A DNA stretch of 12,703 nucleotides from Dysgonamonadaceae bacterium (GTDB taxonomy: Bacteria > Bacteroidota > Bacteroidia > Bacteroidales > Azobacteroidaceae), in NCBI GenBank assembly GCA_031256015.1, contig JAIRRK010000025.1:1-12703 (forward strand), read 5' to 3'. This document shows positions 1 to 8,418 of this stretch, in pieces (the first letter of the stretch is position 1; every line of letters starts with the position of its first letter). A program made the translations under genes and the position numbers. The notes beneath the pieces were generated by a model, which saw only the letters and a program-made list of their open reading frames with translations, had not been told where the DNA came from and searched no databases.

Positions 1-1803
1 CCGGAAGGAGTCTGCCCCGGGAGAATTGCTTGCCAAAGGTTCGGGTTCGAGCTTGGGTTTGGGTTCATAGTTTAATTTTTTGTCCATCCATGCAATCCGC
101 TCCCTGACGTATTGTTTCACGATATTCACTTCTCCCGGGTAGCTTCCTGTATTGTGATTAATCTCGTGTATTAATGAATTGATAATGTCCCAACGCTTGA
201 AATTCATTTTTTGCGACGCATCCATCATTGCCGCATAATTATCGATGACGGCCAACAATTGCTCTTCCGTAATGCTTCCGGAATCGCGATAATAAGAGTA
301 TGTTTTTCGGATTTCCTCGCTCAATGCCGAATCGGATAGAATGCGATTGACCAAATCAGTAACACCATCGGCTCCGTTTCCTCCGGATTTGTACAACCAG
401 TCGGTTCGGTGAGGCGAGTTCACCGGATAAGTTCTCGAATCGTTCTCGAATGCCAAATCGAAATCCCAAATCGGCCCGAAATAAAATTTATCGTCGCTTC
501 GTTGCTTGTACATATTAACACTCCAATAGGTATCGGTATTTCCGGTCAATTCGCCGACCAAAAAGTGGCGTATGAACGTTGGAGTGTCCATGTACTTGCG
601 GAAACCGGTTTTCGGGTCTTGATAATCGGCGGCATACACGGCGGTTTCCCATTTATTGAAATGCGATTGAATGTAATTGACTTGCTCGGGAAGAATACTT
701 TTCTCACCGGGCGATTTGATTGTGACGGGAATCCCCTGTTCCGACATAAACCGGTTGTTTTCGAAATCTGCGTAAGCGTCAATTTCGATAAAGTAGCCGC
801 CGGTAAGGTCTTCACCTGCGATGTCGGTCGGCTTCAGTTTCGTAATATCCACTCTGTTTTTTCGCACGTCGATATGGTCGCAAAACTGGTAACAGCCCTT
901 GTATTCTCCGTTCAGGTAGAGGTTTACCGGTTGTCCGGCGGGAACATAAGGCATTTCCAGTCTTCTTCCCAAGTCGAAAGCCAACAGATTTCGCATTAAA
1001 GTTTTATCGCCGTGATTGCTGATGAGGGTCCAATTTCTGCCTTTCGCCGGATTTCCCAACACGTTCGCTTTTTTAGCCAGTTTGATGCGGTACGGTTTTT
1101 TATCGAAGTCCCAACTGGCGTTTCCCCGTCCGCGAATTTCCAAGCTGTCGGTATAAACATCCCTTCCGTCTTTAGAGATGAAAGTAACAATACCCGACAG
1201 GTAAGAGTCTCTGGAAACGATATCTTCGTTTCCGCTCGTATGAATGATTATGTCGGGGATGTTGGTAATTTGAGTCAATCGGGTATCATCTCCCTCGCCC
1301 GGATATCCGTAAAATGCCAATTCGGCGATATTGCATTGCGCCTCATTCGGACCGATATACCGTACATAGCGAAATCCGCGGGAATTGGTGACGGTTTGTT
1401 CGGTCATCTTGCCTTCGCCCGGTTCTTGAGTAATGACATGCAGCAGAACGGCATCTCCGAAATCGGGATGATTGGCTCCTTCAAAAACACCCAATTCCAA
1501 CCGTGTCGCATGGTTTTTGCGCGGGCAATAAGCTACTCGGGTAATCACATGCTTTTTACCCAAATCCAGTCCCACCCAAGTCTTCGACTGTTCGTATGAA
1601 GCAAAAAAGGTATTGAAATCGCCATCGAAGGCATTGTTTTTGGTATTAACCGTTGTTGATTGACTATCGTCATTTTCATAATCAACACTATAAACACTTC
1701 CTATAATGTATTTCGGCTCGATTTTGTGTGTTGTTTGTCCGATTGTTGAAAGATTTATCAAAATACAAAAGGAAAAAGCAAGCATTACATACGTTCTTTT
1801 CAT
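1..1803 (-). CDS. Secreted CotH-family (kinase-fold) protein with F5/8C-like domain, C-terminus cut by window edge
   Basis: Reading the minus strand from the ATG at 1803 gives 601 uninterrupted codons to the window edge with no stop, so the C-terminus is missing. Residues 1-22 form a signal peptide (hydrophobic AFSFCILINLSTIG before Q23). Residues about 34-167 resemble a discoidin/F5-8 type C carbohydrate-binding domain (AFDGDFNTFFASYEQSKTW, then VGLDLG and a closing ELAFYGYP). Residues about 180-580 match the CotH family: RGRGNASW (224-231), KKPYRIKL (235-242), NWTLISNHGDKTLMRN (257-272), VNLYLNGEYKGCYQ (293-306), GGYFIEID (335-342) and IWDFDLAFEND (445-455). Spore-coat CotH proteins are atypical protein kinases; whether this one phosphorylates anything is inference. 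A proline/glutamate-rich linker (EPKPKLEPEP, 580-589) begins near the cut and may lead to a further domain or sorting signal. It has its own promoter and is transcribed away from the amidase gene. Confidence 0.88.
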   Translation of the reverse strand, partial: MKRTYVMLAFSFCILINLSTIGQTTHKIEPKYIIGSVYSVDYENDDSQSTTVNTKNNAFDGDFNTFFASYEQSKTWVGLDLGKKHVITRVAYCPRKNHATRLELGVFEGANHPDFGDAVLLHVITQEPGEGKMTEQTVTNSRGFRYVRYIGPNEAQCNIAELAFYGYPGEGDDTRLTQITNIPDIIIHTSGNEDIVSRDSYLSGIVTFISKDGRDVYTDSLEIRGRGNASWDFDKKPYRIKLAKKANVLGNPAKGRNWTLISNHGDKTLMRNLLAFDLGRRLEMPYVPAGQPVNLYLNGEYKGCYQFCDHIDVRKNRVDITKLKPTDIAGEDLTGGYFIEIDAYADFENNRFMSEQGIPVTIKSPGEKSILPEQVNYIQSHFNKWETAVYAADYQDPKTGFRKYMDTPTFIRHFLVGELTGNTDTYWSVNMYKQRSDDKFYFGPIWDFDLAFENDSRTYPVNSPHRTDWLYKSGGNGADGVTDLVNRILSDSALSEEIRKTYSYYRDSGSITEEQLLAVIDNYAAMMDASQKMNFKRWDIINSLIHEINHNTGSYPGEVNIVKQYVRERIAWMDKKLNYEPKPKLEPEPLASNSPGADSFR

Positions 1804-1826
1804 CTCTAAAAAAATTCCATTTGCGG

Positions 1827-1858
1827 CAAAAGTACAATTAAAACAGATATCTTACAAG
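1827..1858 (-). promoter_or_regulatory. Bacteroidetes-type promoter for the CotH-family gene
   Basis: On the minus strand a perfect TAnnTTTG -7 box (TACTTTTG, at 1834-1827) follows a CTTG -33 element (1858-1855) with a 20-bp gap from the TTG, which is the expected spacing. The box lies 23 bp before the ATG at 1803, implying a very short leader. The call rests on consensus match and spacing only. Confidence 0.5.
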
Positions 1859-1992
1859 TGTATTCGGAATATACATTGCGCGCCGTCACACGGAAATATC
1901 CACCGTGCATGATGTAATTGTCAAAATATCAAGAAAAAAACAAAAGAGTTTGAAAACGTCCCGGCAACGAATAATATTTGTGAAAGTATGTA

Positions 1993-2000
1993 TATCTTTG
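1993..2000 (+). promoter_or_regulatory. -7 promoter box for the amidase gene
   Basis: TATCTTTG matches the Bacteroidetes -7 consensus TAnnTTTG and is followed by C. No convincing -33 element sits 19-21 bp upstream. Transcription would begin near 2005, which favours the ATG at 2028 over the in-frame TTG at 2013 as translation start. Confidence 0.4.
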
Positions 2001-2027
2001 CTTCCTTAATAGTTGAATCACCTGTTC

Positions 2028-3044
2028 ATGAAGCTTAAATTGTTATTCATTATTATTGCAATTTCTTTTTATTCTTATTTGTTTTCGCAAAACACGGCCC
2101 TGCCCCGAAGAGGCGAAGGCTCTCTTGATTTGCTTTTAAGAAACGGCCGTTCCGCTAAAGACCTTCCCGCTTTTGAGAGAATGAATGAAGGGCGATTCGG
2201 GAAAAACAAGTCGTTGTTATTGGGCGTTTCCTACAAGCTTCCGGATAAGAAAGGCGTGAATAGCCCCGGCTCTGCAACACCGTCGCAGCGAGGCGGGAAA
2301 AAGATAGGCTCCATTCATAAAGAGCCGCTATTCGGAAAGAAGTACGAGAGCTATTCGATAGAAACCAATCAATTGGCGGGAGCGTGTTTTTATCTGGTAA
2401 GCGGTCATGGAGGCCCCGACCCCGGTGCCGTTGTAAAGATGGACGGAAAAGAATTAAGTGAAGACGAATACGCTTACGATGTGATGCTGCGTTTGGCTCG
2501 AAACTTGATGCAACACGGTGCAACGGTGCATATTATTATTCAGGATGCAACGGACGGTATCCGGGATGAGAGGTACTTGAAAAACAATAAAACGGAAACG
2601 TGCATGGGAGAGAAGATACCTTTGAATAATGTCAAGCGATTGGACCAACGGGTCAATAAAATCAATGCGCTGACTCGAAAAGCCAAAGAGAAGTATCAAC
2701 GAGCCTTGTTTATCCATTTGGATAGTCAGGGGAAAAAGAAACAATTGGATGTTTATTTTTATCATCAACAGAGAAAGGAAAGCGAACGCCTGGCCGAAAC
2801 CATGAAAATGACATTCAGACAACAATATAAAAAGCATCAACCCAATCGACCGTTTTCGGGAACCGTTTCGTACCGCAATTTGCATGTCCTTCGCAACTCC
2901 CGACCTGCGGCGGTATTCGCGGAATTGGCGAACATGGTCAACGAGTTTGATACGAAACGCTTCTTGGATGTGAATAACCGTCAGGCCGTGGCCAATTGGA
3001 TGTTGAAAGCTTTTGTGTCGGATTATGCCGGTTACAAGCAATGA
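2028..3044 (+). CDS. Exported N-acetylmuramoyl-L-alanine amidase (Amidase_3) with LysM-like N-terminal segment
   Basis: The product (338 aa from ATG 2028) would cut the amide bond between N-acetylmuramic acid and L-alanine in peptidoglycan, outside the inner membrane. Residues 1-20 are a signal peptide (MKLKLLFIIIAISFYSYLFS). Residues about 28-72 (GEGSLDLLLRNGR through LLLGVSYKLP) resemble a LysM-like segment found in Bacteroidetes amidases. The catalytic domain runs from about 118 to 332: Zn ligand H127 in SGHGGPDPGA, an acidic ligand in ELSEDEYAYDV (probably E147), H230 in FIHLDS, and the presumed catalytic E299 in VFAELANMVNE. An in-frame TTG at 2013 would add five residues ahead of the signal peptide; I prefer the ATG because it gives a normal signal peptide and suits the -7 box. 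No clear terminator follows. The family call is firm, the physiological role (division, recycling or remodelling) is not determined. Confidence 0.88.
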   Translation: MKLKLLFIIIAISFYSYLFSQNTALPRRGEGSLDLLLRNGRSAKDLPAFERMNEGRFGKNKSLLLGVSYKLPDKKGVNSPGSATPSQRGGKKIGSIHKEPLFGKKYESYSIETNQLAGACFYLVSGHGGPDPGAVVKMDGKELSEDEYAYDVMLRLARNLMQHGATVHIIIQDATDGIRDERYLKNNKTETCMGEKIPLNNVKRLDQRVNKINALTRKAKEKYQRALFIHLDSQGKKKQLDVYFYHQQRKESERLAETMKMTFRQQYKKHQPNRPFSGTVSYRNLHVLRNSRPAAVFAELANMVNEFDTKRFLDVNNRQAVANWMLKAFVSDYAGYKQ

Positions 3045-3082
3045 CGGCCGGGAAACCTCGGAAAATTCATTATCCGAAAGCT

Positions 3083-3112
3083 TTTGTTCCCGAAATATTA
3101 AACTTATATTTT
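3083..3112 (+). promoter_or_regulatory. Probable promoter for uxaC
   Basis: TTTG at 3083-3086 and TATATTTT at 3105-3112 (one mismatch to TAnnTTTG) are separated by 18 bp. The start codon is at 3139, giving a leader of about 20 nt. The match is reasonable but imperfect, and the DNA is AT-rich, so chance similarity is possible. Confidence 0.35.
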
Positions 3113-3138
3113 TCGTTCATTAATCACGTTGTAGAATC

Positions 3139-4542
3139 ATGAAGAAATTTATGGATGAAAACTTTTTGCTGCAAACCGAAACAGCTCAAAGATTGTATCA
3201 CGAACATGCATCCGGAATGCCCATTATCGATTACCATTGTCATTTAACGCCTTCCATGGTGGCGGACGATTATCGGTTCAAATCGTTGACAGAGATTTGG
3301 TTGGGAGGAGACCATTACAAATGGCGCGCGATGCGAACGAACGGAATCGACGAGAAATACATTACCGGAGAAAGTTCCGACCGGGAGAAATTCGAAAAGT
3401 GGGCGGAAACGGTTCCTTATACGATGCGTAATCCGCTTTATCATTGGACTCATCTGGAACTGAAAACCGGATTCGGTATAGACAAACCGGTCTCTCCCGA
3501 AACCGCCCGCGAAATATACGACGAGTGTACGTCTAAACTCCAAACACCGGAATACAGCGCGCGGAACATTATGCGCCGCTATAAAGTGGAAGTTGTCTGC
3601 ACAACCGACGACCCTGTCGATTCATTGGAACATCACATCAAAACGAGGGAAGACGGATTCGAAATAAAGATGCTGCCGACTTGGCGGCCGGATAAAGCAA
3701 TGGCCGTGGAGAATCCGGCCGGCTTCAGGACGTACATGGAAAAACTGTCCGAAGTTTCCGAAGTAACCATTTCGTCCTTCGATGATATGATAGCGGCTCT
3801 CCGTAAGCGGCAAGACTTTTTTGCCGAATCGGGATGCAAATTGTCGGACCACGGAATCGAAGAATTTTATGCCGAAGACTATTCCGATTCGGAAATCAAA
3901 GCTATATTTAATAAGGTGTACGGAGGACAGGAATTGTCGTACATGGAAGTTCTGAAATTCAAATCGGCCATGCTGGTCATCTTTGCCGAAATGAACAAAG
4001 AAAAGAATTGGACACAACAATATCACTACGGAGCAATCCGAAACAATAATACACGCTTGTTGAAAGAACTCGGCCCGGACACCGGATTCGACTCAATCGG
4101 CACTTTCCTGACGGCCAAAGCCATGTCGAAGTTTTTTGATACACTGGATAAACGGAACCGATTAGCGAAAACGATTGTCTATAATCTGAACCCGGCCGAC
4201 AATGAAATGGTTGCAACCATGATCGGTAACTTTCAGGACGGAAGTGTTGCCGGGAAAATGCAATTCGGTTCGGGATGGTGGTTCCTTGACCAGAAAGACG
4301 GAATGGAAAAGCAGATGAATGCCCTCTCCGTGCTCGGATTGTTGAGCCGGTTTGTCGGTATGCTGACCGATTCACGGAGTTTCCTGTCGTATCCGCGGCA
4401 CGAGTATTTTCGCCGTACCTTGTGCAATCTGTTCGGAAATGATGTTGAAAACGGTTTGCTTCCCGCTTCGGAATTGACTTTCATCGGCAAGATAGTCGAG
4501 GACGTCAGTTATAACAATGCAAAGAACTTCTTCCGGTTTTGA
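3139..4542 (+). CDS. uxaC: Glucuronate isomerase (uronate isomerase)
   Basis: UxaC interconverts D-glucuronate with D-fructuronate and D-galacturonate with D-tagaturonate, the first cytoplasmic step in breakdown of hexuronates from pectin or glucuronate-containing glycans. The 467-aa product has the usual family length (about 470) and is colinear throughout with known UxaC proteins. Visible landmarks are the amidohydrolase HxH motif (H33, H35 in DYHCHLTPSM), YRFKSLTEIWLGGDHYKWRAM at 45-65, NPLYHWTHLEL (98-108), CTTDDPVDSLEHH (154-166), QQYHYGAIRNNN, GKMQFGSGWWF and GLLSRFVGMLTDSRSFLSY. There is no signal peptide. The other usual uronate genes (uxuA, uxuB, kdgK, kdgA) are not in the window, so uxaC stands apart here from its pathway. 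It lies 66 bp upstream of ppdK, which has its own -7 box. Confidence 0.96.
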   Translation: MKKFMDENFLLQTETAQRLYHEHASGMPIIDYHCHLTPSMVADDYRFKSLTEIWLGGDHYKWRAMRTNGIDEKYITGESSDREKFEKWAETVPYTMRNPLYHWTHLELKTGFGIDKPVSPETAREIYDECTSKLQTPEYSARNIMRRYKVEVVCTTDDPVDSLEHHIKTREDGFEIKMLPTWRPDKAMAVENPAGFRTYMEKLSEVSEVTISSFDDMIAALRKRQDFFAESGCKLSDHGIEEFYAEDYSDSEIKAIFNKVYGGQELSYMEVLKFKSAMLVIFAEMNKEKNWTQQYHYGAIRNNNTRLLKELGPDTGFDSIGTFLTAKAMSKFFDTLDKRNRLAKTIVYNLNPADNEMVATMIGNFQDGSVAGKMQFGSGWWFLDQKDGMEKQMNALSVLGLLSRFVGMLTDSRSFLSYPRHEYFRRTLCNLFGNDVENGLLPASELTFIGKIVEDVSYNNAKNFFRF

Positions 4543-4553
4543 CATTTTTTCTT

Positions 4554-4561
4554 TATATTTG
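4554..4561 (+). promoter_or_regulatory. -7 promoter box for ppdK
   Basis: TATATTTG is a perfect TAnnTTTG match starting 12 bp after the uxaC stop codon. A TTTG at 4538-4541 is too close (12-bp gap) to be a canonical -33. The start at 4609 would then have a leader of about 42 nt, AT-rich and without a Shine-Dalgarno sequence. ppdK can therefore probably be transcribed independently of uxaC. Confidence 0.42.
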
Positions 4562-4608
4562 CGGGCAATTTGAATTAAAATCAGTGTAATAATATTAATC
4601 ATACGTTT

Positions 4609-7335
4609 ATGGACAAAAAAAGAGTGTACTTTTTCGGCAACGGTAAGGCCGAAGGAAAAGCAGACATGAAGAACTTACTGGGTGGAAAAGGAGCTAATTT
4701 AGCTGAAATGAATTTAATCGGAGTTCCCGTCCCTCCGGGGTTTACCATCACAACAGACGTTTGTACCGAATACTACAATCTGGGAAAAGATAAGGTAGTG
4801 GAGTTACTGAAACCGGAAGTGGAAAAGGCAGTGGCCGAAGTCGAAAAACTGATGAGTTCCAAGTTCGGAGACATAGAAAACCCGCTGTTGGTTTCGGTTC
4901 GCTCGGGAGCCCGCGCCTCCATGCCGGGCATGATGGATACCATTCTGAACCTCGGGTTGAACGATACGGTAGTGGAAGGATTGACACGTAAAACAGGAAA
5001 CGCCCGCTTTGCGTGGGATTCTTATCGTCGTTTTGTGCAAATGTACGGTGATGTCGTTCTGGGGATGAAACCCGAAAACAAAAACGATATCGACCCGTTT
5101 GAAGAAATTATCGAAGAAACAAAAAAAGCCAAAGGCGTGGAATTGGATACCGACTTAACGGTTGAAGACCTGAAAGAACTGGTTGCCAAGTTCAAAGCAG
5201 CAGTGAAAAAACAAACAGGAAAAGATTTCCCGACATCGGTTTACGAACAACTGTGGGGAGCCGTATGCTCCGTCTTCGATTCGTGGATGAACGACCGGGC
5301 CATTCTTTACCGTAAAATGGAAGGCATCCCGGCCGAATGGGGAACCGCCGTGAACGTTCAGGCAATGGTGTTCGGAAACATGGGCGAAACTTCCGCAACC
5401 GGAGTCTGCTTCTCTCGCGACGCCGCAACCGGAGAAGACCAATTCATCGGAGAATATTTGATTAACGCTCAGGGTGAAGATGTGGTTGCCGGTATCAGAA
5501 CGCCGCAACAAATCACGAAATTAGGCTCGCAACGCTGGGCCGAATTAGCCGGAATCCCCGAAAAAGAACGGGCAGGCAAATATCCCTCCATGGAAGAATC
5601 AATGCCCCGAATCTATCGGGAGTTGGATATCATCCAAACCAAATTGGAAAATCACTACAAAGATATGCAAGACATGGAGTTTACCGTACAGGAAGGCAAA
5701 CTCTGGATGCTGCAAACACGTAGCGGAAAACGCACCGGTGCCGCCATGGTGAAAATAGCCATGGATATGCTGCGCCAAGGTATGATTGACGAGAAAACAA
5801 CGCTGATGCGTCTGGAACCGAATAAATTGGATGAATTGCTTCACCCTGTTTTCGATAAGGATGCCCTGAAATCGGTTAAAGTCATCGCCAAAGGATTGGC
5901 CGCTTCGCCGGGTGCCGCTACGGGAAAAATCGTTTTCAATGCCGACGACGCCGTGGCTTGGGCCGCAAAAGGAGAAAAAGTGATTATGGTACGTATCGAA
6001 ACTTCTCCCGAAGATTTAGCCGGAATGGATAAAGCCGAAGGTATCCTCACCGCTCGCGGAGGAATGACCTCGCATGCGGCCGTCGTTGCCCGCGGTATGG
6101 GAAAATGCTGCGTGTCGGGTGCCGGAACCCTGAAAATCGATTATGCCGCCAAAACAATGGAAGCCGACGGAAAGGTTTACAAAGAAGGCGACTATATCTC
6201 CATCAACGGCTCAACCGGAGACCTTTACGAAGGAAAAGTAGCCACCAAAGAAGCCGAATTGGATTCCGATTTCGAAGAAATCATGAAGCTGTCCGACAAA
6301 TACACGAGAATGCTTGTCCGCACAAACGCGGATACCCCCAAAGACGCCGCCATCGCACGGCGATTCGGCGCGCAAGGAATCGGCCTCTGTCGTACCGAAC
6401 ACATGTTCTTCGAAGGAGAAAAAATAAAAGCAATGAGGGAAATGATTCTCGCCGAAAATGCGGAAGGCCGTCGCAAAGCACTGGAGAAAATCCTTCCCTA
6501 TCAACAAGCCGACTTCGAAGGTATTTTTGAAGCCATGGAAGGCCGACCGGTAACAGTGCGCCTCTTGGACCCGCCCTTGCACGAATTTGTTCCGCATGAC
6601 GAAAAAGGTCAACAGGAAATGGCAAAAGCTATCGGCGTTGACGTGAAAGTGATTAAACAACGAGTTGACGCTCTTCACGAACAAAACCCGATGTTAGGCC
6701 ACCGCGGAGCACGCTTGGGAAACACTTATCCGGAAATTACGGCGATGCAGACACGAGCCATCTTAGGTGCCGCGCTGAACCTGAAAAAGAAAAGAATGAC
6801 AGCCATTCCCGAAATCATGGTGCCGCTTACCGGTATCCTGTACGAGTTTCTGGAACAGGAGAAAGTCATCAGAGATACAGCAAAGAAACTGTTCGAAGAA
6901 GCAGGCGACAGCATCGACTTCAAAGTGGGAACCATGATTGAAATTCCTCGTGCCGCGCTGACCGCCAATCGCATTGCTTCGGCTGCCGAGTTCTTCTCGT
7001 TCGGTACAAACGACTTGACGCAGATGACATTCGGATATTCACGCGATGATATTGCCTCCTTCTTACCGATTTATCTGGATAAGAAGATACTGAAAGTGGA
7101 CCCCTTCCAAGTTCTGGACCAAAACGGGGTGGGGCAACTGGTTCAAATGGCAACCGAGAAGGGACGCGCCGTTCGTCCGGACTTGAAATGCGGAATCTGC
7201 GGAGAACACGGAGGCGAACCTTCGTCCGTTAAATTCTGCGATAAAGTAGGACTGAACTATGTGAGCTGTTCACCCTTCCGCGTGCCTATTGCACGTCTGG
7301 CCGCGGCACAGGCTGCGATTGAACACGCCAAATAA
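4609..7335 (+). CDS. ppdK: Pyruvate, phosphate dikinase
   Basis: PPDK catalyses the reversible reaction ATP + pyruvate + phosphate to AMP + PEP + pyrophosphate in the cytoplasm. In anaerobic Bacteroidota it can serve as a pyrophosphate-linked glycolytic enzyme or make PEP for gluconeogenesis. The 908-aa product has full family length. The N-terminal nucleotide-binding part has KNLLGGKGANLAEM (21-34), VPPGFTITTDVC (41-52), the SVRSGARASMPGMMDT loop (96-111), and the stretch GTAVNVQAMVFGN to about 370. The swivelling phosphohistidine domain carries GGMTSHAAVVARG with H489 as the phosphorylated residue and T487 at the position of the regulatory threonine known in plants. The C-terminal PEP/pyruvate domain shows GLCRTEHMFF, LLDPPLHEF, NPMLGHRGARLG, FSFGTNDLTQMTFGYSRDD and KCGICGEHGGEP (C864 presumed acid/base). 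No PPDK regulatory kinase/phosphatase gene is visible nearby. Confidence 0.98.
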   Translation: MDKKRVYFFGNGKAEGKADMKNLLGGKGANLAEMNLIGVPVPPGFTITTDVCTEYYNLGKDKVVELLKPEVEKAVAEVEKLMSSKFGDIENPLLVSVRSGARASMPGMMDTILNLGLNDTVVEGLTRKTGNARFAWDSYRRFVQMYGDVVLGMKPENKNDIDPFEEIIEETKKAKGVELDTDLTVEDLKELVAKFKAAVKKQTGKDFPTSVYEQLWGAVCSVFDSWMNDRAILYRKMEGIPAEWGTAVNVQAMVFGNMGETSATGVCFSRDAATGEDQFIGEYLINAQGEDVVAGIRTPQQITKLGSQRWAELAGIPEKERAGKYPSMEESMPRIYRELDIIQTKLENHYKDMQDMEFTVQEGKLWMLQTRSGKRTGAAMVKIAMDMLRQGMIDEKTTLMRLEPNKLDELLHPVFDKDALKSVKVIAKGLAASPGAATGKIVFNADDAVAWAAKGEKVIMVRIETSPEDLAGMDKAEGILTARGGMTSHAAVVARGMGKCCVSGAGTLKIDYAAKTMEADGKVYKEGDYISINGSTGDLYEGKVATKEAELDSDFEEIMKLSDKYTRMLVRTNADTPKDAAIARRFGAQGIGLCRTEHMFFEGEKIKAMREMILAENAEGRRKALEKILPYQQADFEGIFEAMEGRPVTVRLLDPPLHEFVPHDEKGQQEMAKAIGVDVKVIKQRVDALHEQNPMLGHRGARLGNTYPEITAMQTRAILGAALNLKKKRMTAIPEIMVPLTGILYEFLEQEKVIRDTAKKLFEEAGDSIDFKVGTMIEIPRAALTANRIASAAEFFSFGTNDLTQMTFGYSRDDIASFLPIYLDKKILKVDPFQVLDQNGVGQLVQMATEKGRAVRPDLKCGICGEHGGEPSSVKFCDKVGLNYVSCSPFRVPIARLAAAQAAIEHAK

Positions 7336-7403
7336 CCGGCGCACACGTTCCGCTTCAACTGACTATCCGAAAGAATAGAAAAAAGACGAAGAATACAAAA
7401 ATG

Positions 7404-7437
7404 AAAGAGGTTGATTCAATACCAATCAGCCTCTTTT
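7404..7437 (+). terminator. Rho-independent terminator after ppdK
   Basis: AAAGAGGTTGATT (7404-7416) and AATCAGCCTCTTT (7424-7436) form a 13-bp stem with one central G-U pair and a 7-nt loop, followed by one more T. The structure begins 68 bp after the ppdK stop codon. The T tract is short (four) but the 5' side is A-rich, so it could also act on the opposite strand. It separates ppdK from cysE. Confidence 0.75.
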
Positions 7438-7483
7438 GCCTTAAAAGAACGAACGAATCGTTTATTCCATCAACTCAACGAGT

Positions 7484-8377
7484 ATGCAAAGCAAAAATAC
7501 AATACAGCAAATAGTGAACCGGTTAACGGATAACCATCAAATAGCCTATCCGAACATTCCCCTTCGCCAATCGCGCGTTCCCTCCCCCGCCCGCATCCGG
7601 GAAATGACGGAGGTGATTCGGTCGATTGTTTTCCCCGGATATTTCGGCGATTCATCGGTGAATGAAGGTTCGTTAGTCGATAATACGAAGCTCTACATCG
7701 ATAAACTGACGAATCTCTTGTCGTCGCAAATATACGATGCCCTGTTCTTTGAAACGCAAGAACCGGCCCCGGCGGAAGCAGAAGAAGAATCCCGCCGCCT
7801 GACAGCGCGGTTTTTAGAATCTTTACCCCGCATCAAGTATTTACTTTCGACAGATATAAAAGCCATTTTCAACACCGACCCGGCCGCTACCTGCTTGGGC
7901 GAAGTAATTTTTTGTTACCCCGCGGTGAAAGCCATATCAAACTATCGAATCGCCCACGAACTGTCGTTATTGAAAATCCCCGTATTGCCTCGGATTATTT
8001 CCGAATCGGCACACTCCGAAACAGGTATCGACATCCATCCGGAGGCGGAAATAGGAGAATATTTCAGTATCGACCACGGTACGGGAATCGTTATCGGGCA
8101 GACTACCATTATCGGAAAACACGTTACCCTGTATCAGGGCGTAACGCTGGGAGCCAAAAACTTCGAATTGGACGCCGAAGGGCGGCCTCTCAACATCCCG
8201 CGGCACCCCGTGTTGAAAGACAATGTGACGGTTTATTCCAACTCGTCCATATTGGGACGCATAACCATCGGAGAACGCACCACCATCGGCGGAAACGTTT
8301 GGCTGACTCACGACGTTCCCCCCGATTCGTTGATTGTTCAATCGAAATGTACCGGCAATTTCCGGAAGATAAAGTGA
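7484..8377 (+). CDS. cysE: Serine O-acetyltransferase (EpsC/CysE type)
   Basis: The enzyme acetylates L-serine with acetyl-CoA to O-acetylserine, the precursor that cysteine synthase turns into cysteine. The 297-aa product has an alpha-helical N-terminal part (about 1-170, including DIKAIFNTDPAA at 124-135 and GEVIFCYPAVKAISNYRIAHEL at 139-160) and a C-terminal left-handed beta-helix of hexapeptide repeats (about 180-285). Conserved catalytic positions are visible by comparison with E. coli CysE: D183 in GIDIHPEAEIG, H198 in SIDHGTGIVIGQ, and H241 in PRHPVLKDNV. The loop between GVTLGAKNF and RHP is longer than in E. coli, and YSNSSILGRITIG replaces the usual IGAGAKILG-like repeat. A partner cysteine synthase (cysK) is not in the window. 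The start at 7484 is the first good ATG after the terminator; I see no convincing promoter box. Confidence 0.92.
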   Translation: MQSKNTIQQIVNRLTDNHQIAYPNIPLRQSRVPSPARIREMTEVIRSIVFPGYFGDSSVNEGSLVDNTKLYIDKLTNLLSSQIYDALFFETQEPAPAEAEEESRRLTARFLESLPRIKYLLSTDIKAIFNTDPAATCLGEVIFCYPAVKAISNYRIAHELSLLKIPVLPRIISESAHSETGIDIHPEAEIGEYFSIDHGTGIVIGQTTIIGKHVTLYQGVTLGAKNFELDAEGRPLNIPRHPVLKDNVTVYSNSSILGRITIGERTTIGGNVWLTHDVPPDSLIVQSKCTGNFRKIK

Positions 8378-8418
8378 ACCCAAGCACAACACCATTAATA
8401 ACTCAAAACAAATAAAGT

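Noticed and set aside
409..1599. Two open frames on the plus strand (409-999 and 1012-1599)
   Set aside because: They lie antisense to the CotH-family gene, whose minus-strand frame has a signal peptide and full family motifs. Their translations have no recognisable domain.
2013..2027. TTG at 2013 as start of the amidase
   Set aside because: It adds five polar or irrelevant residues before a normal signal peptide. The ATG at 2028 fits the -7 box better.
2454..3041. Long minus-strand open frame opposite the amidase gene
   Set aside because: The plus-strand frame carries the catalytic motifs; the minus frame is a shadow with no family resemblance.
3049..3092. Nested inverted repeats (CGGGAA/TTCCCG enclosing TCGG/CCGA) after the amidase as a terminator
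   Set aside because: The arms are short, the stem is interrupted and no T tract follows. It also overlaps the likely uxaC -33 element.
6105..6530. Plus-strand open frame inside ppdK
   Set aside because: It is a very basic, arginine-rich alternative-frame reading of GC-rich codons in a firmly identified gene.
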